Position numbers and translations under genes: made by a program. Below are positions 58,536 through 64,000 of a DNA stretch of 64,000 nucleotides, piece by piece (the stretch's first letter is position 1; every line of letters begins with the position of its first letter). Source of the DNA: Streptomyces sp. NBC_01428. GTDB lineage: Bacteria > Actinomycetota > Actinomycetes > Streptomycetales > Streptomycetaceae. The stretch spans positions 7,130,001-7,194,000 of the forward strand of contig NZ_CP109499.1 of assembly GCF_036231965.1 (NCBI RefSeq), given 5' to 3'. Below the pieces are notes generated by a model. It ran no database searches, was not told the DNA's origin, and was given only the letters and a program-made list of their open reading frames with translations.

Positions 58536-60800
58536 GTGTCCCGCACCGCCGGCAGTACCCCCGACACCCGTACCGCCGTACGCGTCTGCCCCCTCTGCGA
58601 GGCCACCTGCGGGCTCACGCTGACGATCGAGGGCACCCGGGTCACCGGCGCCCGCGGCGACCGCGACGACGTGTTCAGCAAGGGGTTCATCTGCCCGAAG
58701 GGCGCCTCCTTCGGAGCGGCCGACGGCGACCCCGACCGGCTGCGCACCCCGCTCGTCCGCGAGGACGGCGAGCTGCGCGAGGCCACCTGGGAGGAGGCCT
58801 TCGACGCGGTCGCCGCCGGGCTGCGCCCCGTGATCGAGCGGTACGGGCCGGACGCGGTCGGTGTCGTCCTCGGCAACCCGAACGTGCACACCATGGCCGG
58901 CGCCCTCTATCCGCCGGTCCTGCTCGGAGCGCTGCGCACCCGCAGCGTGTTCACCGCCTCCACCGTCGACCAGATGCCCAAGCACGTGTCGAGCGGCCTG
59001 CTGTACGGCGACGCCAACGCGATCCCCGTCCCGGACCTGGACCACACCGACCACCTGCTCCTCATCGGCGCCAACCCGCTGGAGTCCAACGGGAGTCTGT
59101 GCACCGCCCCCGACTTCCCCGGCCGGCTCCGGGCACTGCGGGCCCGCGGCGGCACGCTCACCGTCATCGACCCGCGCCGGACCCGAACGGCCAAGCTCGC
59201 CGACCGCCACGTGGCCATCCGCCCCGGCACCGACGCGACCCTCCTCGCGGCGATGGCGTATGTCCTCTTCGAGGAGAAGCTCGTCGACCTCGGCGCACTC
59301 GCACCGCACGTCCAGGGGGTCGACGAACTCCCGGACGCGCTCCGGGACTTCACTCCCGAGGCGGCGAGCGCGGCCTGCGACGTGGACGCCGGCACCATCC
59401 GCGAACTGGCGCGCGAGCTGGCCGCCGCGCCCACCGCCGCCGTCTACGCCCGGATCGGCAGCTGCACCGTCCCGCACGGCACCCTCGCCAGCTGGCTCGT
59501 GGACGTGCTCAACATCCTCACCGGCAACCTCGACCGGCCCGGCGGTGCCCTCTTCCCGCTGGCCGCCACCGACCGGGCACCGCGCCCCGCGGGACCCGGC
59601 CACGGCTTCGCGCTCGGCCGCTGGCACAGCCGGGTCAGCCGGCACCCCGAGGCCAAGGGCGAACTGCCGCTGGCCTCCCTGGCGGAGGAGATCGACACCG
59701 CCACACCGGAGGGCAGTCCGGTCCGGGCCGTCATCGCCGTCGCCGCCAACCCCGTCCTCTCCGCGCCCGACGGCCTCCGGCTCGACAAGGCGCTCGGCTC
59801 CCTGGACTTCATGGTCAGCGTCGACCCCTACCTGAACGAGACCTCGCGCCACGCCCACGTCGTCCTGCCGCCGCCCCCGCCCTCCCAGGGCGCGCACCAC
59901 GACTTCGCGTTCAACACCCTCGCGGTCCGCAACCAGGTCCGCTACAACAGGCCCGCCGTCCCGCTGGAGGAGGGCCGCATGGCGGAGACCGAGATCCTCG
60001 CCCGGCTCGTCCTCGCCGCGACCGGCATGCACGGCGCCGACCCGTCCGCCGTCGACACGATGGTCATCGACAGCACCCTGGGCAAGGCGGTCGGCGACAC
60101 CGCCTCACCGGTGCACGGCCGCGACCCGCTGGAACTCGCCGCCGCGCTGACCGGCGAGAACGGCCCGGAACGCCGGCTCGACATGATGCTGCGCCTCGGC
60201 CCGTACGGCGACGGCTTCGGCGCGCGGGAGGACGGTCTGACCCTGGACAGGCTGCTCGCGCACCCGCACGGCATCGACCTCGGACCCCTCGCGCCCCGCG
60301 TGCCGCAGCGGCTGAAGACCCGCAGCGGAAGGATCGAGCTGCTGCCCGGACCGATCGCCGCCGACCTGCCGCGCCTGCGCGCGGCGCTCCGCGAACGTCC
60401 GGCCGGAATCGTGCTCGTCGGCCGCCGCCATCTGCGCTCCAACAACAGCTGGATGCACAACGTGCCCGCCCTGACCGGCGGTTCGAACCGCTGCACGCTG
60501 CACATCCACCCGGACGACGCCGCCCGGCTCGGACTGGCCGACGGCGCCGCGGTCCGCGTCAAGGGCGCCGGGGGAGAGGTGACCGCCCCCGCGGAGATCA
60601 CCGACACGGTACGGCGCGGCGTCGTGAGCCTTCCGCACGGCTGGGGCCACGACCGGCCCGGCACCCGGATGAGCCACGCGGCCCTCGACCCCGGCGTGAA
60701 CGTCAACCAGTTGCTCGACGGCTCGCTGCTCGACCCCCTGTCCGGCACGGCGGTGCTCAACGGCGTTCCCGTCGAACTCGCGGCCGGCCCATCGCTGTGA
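58536..60800 (+). CDS. Molybdopterin-dependent oxidoreductase (prokaryotic Mo/W-bisMGD type)
   Basis: A 754-residue enzyme of the DMSO-reductase superfamily. An N-terminal [4Fe-4S] site is formed by CPLCEATC (Cys18, 21, 25) and Cys53 in FICPKG. The molybdopterin domain (about 60-560) has NPNVHTMAG, STVDQMPKHV and NPLESNG, and the C-terminal molydopterin-dinucleotide-binding domain (about 630-750) has RHLRSNNSWMHN and NRCTLHIHPDDAARLGLADG. The length fits soluble formate-dehydrogenase/assimilatory-type enzymes. No twin-arginine signal or partner subunit is visible, so it is cytoplasmic and the electron partner is unknown. GTG 58536 follows GGGAGG. The adjacent TetR likely controls it. Confidence 0.92.
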   Translation: MSRTAGSTPDTRTAVRVCPLCEATCGLTLTIEGTRVTGARGDRDDVFSKGFICPKGASFGAADGDPDRLRTPLVREDGELREATWEEAFDAVAAGLRPVIERYGPDAVGVVLGNPNVHTMAGALYPPVLLGALRTRSVFTASTVDQMPKHVSSGLLYGDANAIPVPDLDHTDHLLLIGANPLESNGSLCTAPDFPGRLRALRARGGTLTVIDPRRTRTAKLADRHVAIRPGTDATLLAAMAYVLFEEKLVDLGALAPHVQGVDELPDALRDFTPEAASAACDVDAGTIRELARELAAAPTAAVYARIGSCTVPHGTLASWLVDVLNILTGNLDRPGGALFPLAATDRAPRPAGPGHGFALGRWHSRVSRHPEAKGELPLASLAEEIDTATPEGSPVRAVIAVAANPVLSAPDGLRLDKALGSLDFMVSVDPYLNETSRHAHVVLPPPPPSQGAHHDFAFNTLAVRNQVRYNRPAVPLEEGRMAETEILARLVLAATGMHGADPSAVDTMVIDSTLGKAVGDTASPVHGRDPLELAAALTGENGPERRLDMMLRLGPYGDGFGAREDGLTLDRLLAHPHGIDLGPLAPRVPQRLKTRSGRIELLPGPIAADLPRLRAALRERPAGIVLVGRRHLRSNNSWMHNVPALTGGSNRCTLHIHPDDAARLGLADGAAVRVKGAGGEVTAPAEITDTVRRGVVSLPHGWGHDRPGTRMSHAALDPGVNVNQLLDGSLLDPLSGTAVLNGVPVELAAGPSL

Positions 60801-60828
60801 CCTGGAGTTCTGCGCTTATTGCTCGCGT

Positions 60829-60913
60829 GTCAACATCTTGTTAACGCTTTCGGGCGCGACCTAACGTCGTCGGACCGCCGTCCCTGGTGGGAGTTCAAGG
60901 GCGAACGTTAGGT
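60829..60913 (+). promoter_or_regulatory. Promoter with inverted repeats upstream of the CitM-type transporter
   Basis: TTGTTA (60838-60843) and TAACGT (60862-60867) with an 18-base spacer form a likely promoter. GTCAACA (60829-60835) faces TGTTAAC (60839-60845) across the -35. Further, ACCTAACGT (60859-60867), over the -10, is perfectly inverted as ACGTTAGGT at 60905-60913, just before the start codon. These look like regulator half-sites. Confidence 0.5.
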
Positions 60914-60922
60914 GTCCATTCC

Positions 60923-62410
60923 ATGCTGACCATCCTCGGCTTCGGCATGATCGCGACCTTCCTGGTCCTGATCATGCTGAAGAAGATGTCGCCGATCGCG
61001 GCGCTCGTGCTGATCCCGGCACTCTTCTGTGTCTTCGTCGGGAAGGGCGCCCACCTCGGCGACTACGTCCTCGACGGCGTCACCGACCTCGCGCCCACCG
61101 CGGCGATGCTGATGTTCGCGATCGTCTACTTCGGCGTGATGATCGACGTCGGCCTCTTCGACCCGATCGTCCGGGGAATCCTCAGGTTCTGCAGGGCGGA
61201 CCCGCTGCGCATCGTGATCGGCACCGCGCTCCTCGCCGCCATCGTCTCGCTGGACGGCGACGGCTCCACCACCTTCATGATCACCGTCTCGGCGATGTAC
61301 CCGCTCTACAAGCGGCTGAAGATGAGCCTCGTCGTGATGACCGGCGTCGCGGCCATGGCCAACGGCGTGATGAACACGCTGCCCTGGGGCGGCCCGACCG
61401 CCCGCGCCGCGACCGCGCTCAAGGTCGACGCGAGCGACATCTTCGTCCCCATGATCCCCGCCCTCGCCACCGGACTCCTGGGCGTCCTCGTGCTGGCGTA
61501 CGTCCTCGGCCGCCGCGAGCGCACCCGGCTCGGCGTGCTGACGCTGGACGAGGTGCTGGAGCCCCACGCGGCGCGCACCGGGACGGTGCTCGTCGCGACG
61601 GCGGGCTCCGACACCGTGCCGGGCGCGGCGAAGGGCCGCTCCGGAACAGGCAAGGGAGCCGTACGCGGCGGGAGTTCGGGCCTCGGAGGCGACAAGGCGG
61701 GCGTGCACGAGGGAGACACCGGCACGCGGACCGGCGAAGACGCCGAACACCCCGACGAGGACGACGACTTCCAGGGGCTCGACCCCCACCGTGCCACCCT
61801 GCGGCCCCGGCTCTACTGGTTCAACGCGCTGCTGACGATCGTCCTGCTCACCGCCATGATCATGGAGTTGCTGCCGATCCCGGTCCTGTTCCTGCTCGGC
61901 GCGGCCCTCGCCCTCACCGTCAACTTCCCCCACATGCCCGACCAGAAGGCCCGCGTCGGCGCGCACGCCGAGAACGTCCTCAACGTCTCCGGCATGGTCT
62001 TCGCCGCCGCCGTCTTCACCGGCGTCCTCCAGGGCACCGGCATGGTCGACCACATGGCGTCCTGGCTGGTCGACAACATCCCCGACGGCATGGGCCCCCA
62101 CATGGCGCTGGTCACCGGCGTCCTGAGCATTCCGCTCACGTACTTCATGTCCAACGACGGGTTCTACTTCGGCATCCTCCCGGTGCTCGCCGAGGCCGGC
62201 CACGCCCACGGCGTCACCACCCTGGAGATCGCCCGCGCCTCGATCGTCGGGCAGCCCCTGCACATGTCGAGCCCGCTCGTGCCCGCCGTGTACGTCCTGG
62301 TCGGCATGGCCAAGGTCGAGTTCGGCGACCACACCCGCTTCGTGGTCAAGTGGGCGGCGCTCGTCTCGCTCGTGGTGCTCGGCGCCGGAATCCTCTTCGG
62401 CACCATCTGA
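60923..62410 (+). CDS. CitMHS-family metal-citrate symporter
   Basis: A 495-residue membrane transporter of the CitM/CitH family, which imports citrate complexed with a divalent metal together with protons. About 12 helices are visible. Conserved family blocks include DGDGSTTFMITVSAMYPLY (about 112-130) and MANGVMNTLPWGGPTARAA. A hydrophilic loop of about 80 residues (215-295), rich in Gly, Asp and Glu, splits the two halves and is longer than usual. The second half ends with SNDGFYFGILPVLAEAGHAHG, the matching family motif. ATG 60923 has no strong ribosome binding site. It stands downstream of the oxidoreductase gene but has its own promoter. Confidence 0.93.
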   Translation: MLTILGFGMIATFLVLIMLKKMSPIAALVLIPALFCVFVGKGAHLGDYVLDGVTDLAPTAAMLMFAIVYFGVMIDVGLFDPIVRGILRFCRADPLRIVIGTALLAAIVSLDGDGSTTFMITVSAMYPLYKRLKMSLVVMTGVAAMANGVMNTLPWGGPTARAATALKVDASDIFVPMIPALATGLLGVLVLAYVLGRRERTRLGVLTLDEVLEPHAARTGTVLVATAGSDTVPGAAKGRSGTGKGAVRGGSSGLGGDKAGVHEGDTGTRTGEDAEHPDEDDDFQGLDPHRATLRPRLYWFNALLTIVLLTAMIMELLPIPVLFLLGAALALTVNFPHMPDQKARVGAHAENVLNVSGMVFAAAVFTGVLQGTGMVDHMASWLVDNIPDGMGPHMALVTGVLSIPLTYFMSNDGFYFGILPVLAEAGHAHGVTTLEIARASIVGQPLHMSSPLVPAVYVLVGMAKVEFGDHTRFVVKWAALVSLVVLGAGILFGTI

Positions 62411-62467
62411 CCCACCCGCACACCACGGCCTCCCGCGCGCTCCCGCGAGGCCCGGAAGGACGTCACC

Positions 62468-63697
62468 ATGAGGCCCGGCGGGAACCGCGGCTGGCTGCTC
62501 CGCCTCGTCATCGCCTTCGCCTTCACCCAGGGCGCGGTGTCGATGGCGCGGCCCGCCGTCTCCTACCGGGCCCTCGCGCTCGGCGCCGACGAGCGGGCGG
62601 TCGGCGTCATCGCGGGCGCCTTCGCGCTGCTGCCGCTGTTCGCGGCGGTACCCCTCGGACGCCGTACCGATCACGGTCGGTGCGCGCCCCTCCTCCCCGC
62701 CGGAGTCGTCCTCATCGTCGCCGGCTGCGCCCTGAGCGGCACCGCGGACGGCCTGACGGCGATGGCCGCCTGGAGCGGCGTGATGGGCCTCGGCCACCTC
62801 TGCTTCGTCATCGGCGGGCAGTCGATCGTCGCCCGCCAGTCCGCCCCGCACGAACAGGACCGCAACTTCGGGCACTTCACCATCGGTGTCTCGCTCGGCC
62901 AGCTGATCGGACCGGTCGCCGCGGGCGCGCTGATCGGCGGTCACGACCGCTCGGACGGCAGCGCCGTCGCCCTGCTCGTCGCCGGCGCGGTGGCCGCCGT
63001 CTCCTTCACCGCGCTGTGGCGCATCGAGCACCGTACGGGGGAGACGGTCCCCGAGGCGGGCGGCGACCGTGTGCCCGTGCACCGCATCCTGCGCACCCGA
63101 GGCGTCCCGGCGGGCATCTTCGTCAGCGCCGCCGTCCTGTCCGCCACCGACATCCTCACCGCCTACCTGCCGGTCGTCGGCGAACACCGGGGCATCGCCC
63201 CCGCGGCGATCGGCGTGCTGCTGAGCCTGCGCGCCGCGGCGACCGTCGCCTGCCGGCTGGTGATGACGCCCATGCTGCGGCTGCTCGGCCGGACCGCGCT
63301 GCTCACCGTGACCTGCCTGCTGGGCGGCGTGCTGTGCGCGGGCATCGCGCTGCCCGTGCCCGTGTGGGGGCTCGCCCTGCTGCTCGTCGTCCTCGGCTTC
63401 TGCCTCGGCGTGGGCCAGCCGCTCTCGATGACCACGGTCGTCCGGGCCGCCCCCGGCGACGCCCGCTCGACGGCGCTCGCGCTGCGGCTGACCGGCAACC
63501 GGCTCGGCCAGGTCGCCGCACCCGCCGCCGCGGGCCTGGTCGCGGGAGCGGCGGGGGCCGCGGCGCCGTTCGTGATGCTGGGCGGGCTGCTGCTGGTGTC
63601 GTCGGGCATCGCGCTGCGCGCACCCGCGAGCGCCGAACCGGAATACGGACCAGCGCGGCTGCGGCGACGTCCCGCACGCCGCCGCAGCGGCATCTGA
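62468..63697 (+). CDS. MFS transporter (12 TM)
   Basis: A 409-residue major facilitator protein with 12 predicted helices. Motif A-like VPLGRRTDHGRCAPLL follows helix 2, and a second copy-like segment MTPMLRLLGRTALL lies between helices 8 and 9. There is a central cytoplasmic loop (about 180-210). The C-terminus is basic (RLRRRPARRRSG). ATG 62468 follows CGGAAGGACGTCACC. It is 57 bases after the citrate symporter and may be cotranscribed. No substrate can be assigned. Confidence 0.9.
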   Translation: MRPGGNRGWLLRLVIAFAFTQGAVSMARPAVSYRALALGADERAVGVIAGAFALLPLFAAVPLGRRTDHGRCAPLLPAGVVLIVAGCALSGTADGLTAMAAWSGVMGLGHLCFVIGGQSIVARQSAPHEQDRNFGHFTIGVSLGQLIGPVAAGALIGGHDRSDGSAVALLVAGAVAAVSFTALWRIEHRTGETVPEAGGDRVPVHRILRTRGVPAGIFVSAAVLSATDILTAYLPVVGEHRGIAPAAIGVLLSLRAAATVACRLVMTPMLRLLGRTALLTVTCLLGGVLCAGIALPVPVWGLALLLVVLGFCLGVGQPLSMTTVVRAAPGDARSTALALRLTGNRLGQVAAPAAAGLVAGAAGAAAPFVMLGGLLLVSSGIALRAPASAEPEYGPARLRRRPARRRSGI

Positions 63698-64000
63698 GTG
63701 GCCGATACGGACGGGACCGGCGGCCCCGCGCGGACCTGGCCCGGTGGCCGCGGCGGCGGCGGAAGACGCTCCCGCCCCGGACCCGACCAGCGGTCCCGCA
63801 CCGAGCGCGGCCGTTCGCCCGGTGCCGTAAGCGCGCATCCGGTGGCCCCGGAGAGGGTGTCCGGATCCGACCGGTAGACGATCGTCCGTTTCCGCCCGTA
63901 CCGAACCGGCCCGTCCGATACCGGTAGGTGTCTTCCCTCAGGCATGCGCGGTCCGTTAGCTTCCGTGACTCATACGTCCCGTACGACTCCGGCGGGACGA
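63698..64000. other. Gene-free right end of window
   Basis: 303 bases after the MFS gene. A frame opening at GTG 63700 runs 60 or so Arg/Gly/Pro-rich codons to a stop and is judged a shadow. Toward the end GTTAGCTT and CATACGT are promoter-like, perhaps for a gene beyond the window. Confidence 0.5.

Noticed and set aside
60908..63838. Antisense ORF of over 900 codons at the right end
   Set aside because: Shadow of the citrate symporter and MFS genes; no start signal or domain.

Overview
The window is chromosomal DNA of a high-GC actinomycete, almost certainly a Streptomyces. The evidence is extreme GC at third codon positions, GTG and TTG starts, several promoters placed for leaderless mRNAs, and a typical gene set: two Rpf-type muralytic enzymes, a SepF paralogue, streptogrisin proteases, an LAXTG-anchored LPMO, a dnaE2 cassette and ECF sigma/RskA. 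The order der ... sepF paralogue ... dnaE2 ... lipase ... LPMO ... SGNH lipase ... hmgA resembles, from memory and unchecked, the S. coelicolor segment running down from about SCO1758. I see no tRNA, rRNA, insertion sequence, prophage, CRISPR array or antibiotic cluster. It reads as core or conserved-accessory chromosome, not a recent island.

Layout. 0-7 kb: end of der, two unknown genes, two secreted Rpf/LysM enzymes, a WYL regulator, an I78-type inhibitor and a PAP2 phosphatase. 7-16 kb: DHA2 exporter, acyl-CoA dehydrogenase behind a perfect palindrome, SepF paralogue, a DUF5685 protein with a 21-cysteine tail, an FAD/NAD(P)-binding protein and a DUF1684 protein. 16-20.7 kb: two streptogrisin-like proteases flanking an SPFH protein, then a YhgE/DUF3533-like membrane protein. 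20.7-25.4 kb: dnaE2 and a Y-family-like gene lacking catalytic acidic residues, behind two LexA-box matches. 25.4-33.4 kb: divergent cupin/MarR pair with twin operators, lipase behind a CRP-like site, sortase-anchored LPMO, GNATs, methyltransferase, DUF402, GntR and an AAA ATPase. 33.5-41.6 kb: a glycan locus with a GH39-like enzyme facing a four-gene overlapping operon (two GT2 enzymes, a polysaccharide deacetylase and a 1,287-residue flippase/glycosyltransferase fusion). 42-52 kb: SGNH lipase, Ser/Thr kinase, then an ECF sigma/RskA pair divergent from DUF4331, TPR and His-rich Ni/Co-transporter genes. 52-64 kb: CoA transferase, an orphan ISP-type specificity-like protein, GntR plus hmgA, lipoprotein/TetR/molybdopterin oxidoreductase, CitM-type transporter and an MFS protein.

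How the genes work together. Much of the window serves the cell surface and outside: peptidoglycan remodelling, secreted proteases, lipases and LPMO, and assembly and trimming of an uncharacterised glycan. The best candidates for poorly described systems are the SOS-controlled DnaE2 plus inactive Y-family pair, the ECF/DUF4331/TPR/His-rich transporter module, and the glycan operon with the fused flippase. Start sites, operators and terminators were read by eye. Family names rest on recognised motifs, with no database search.
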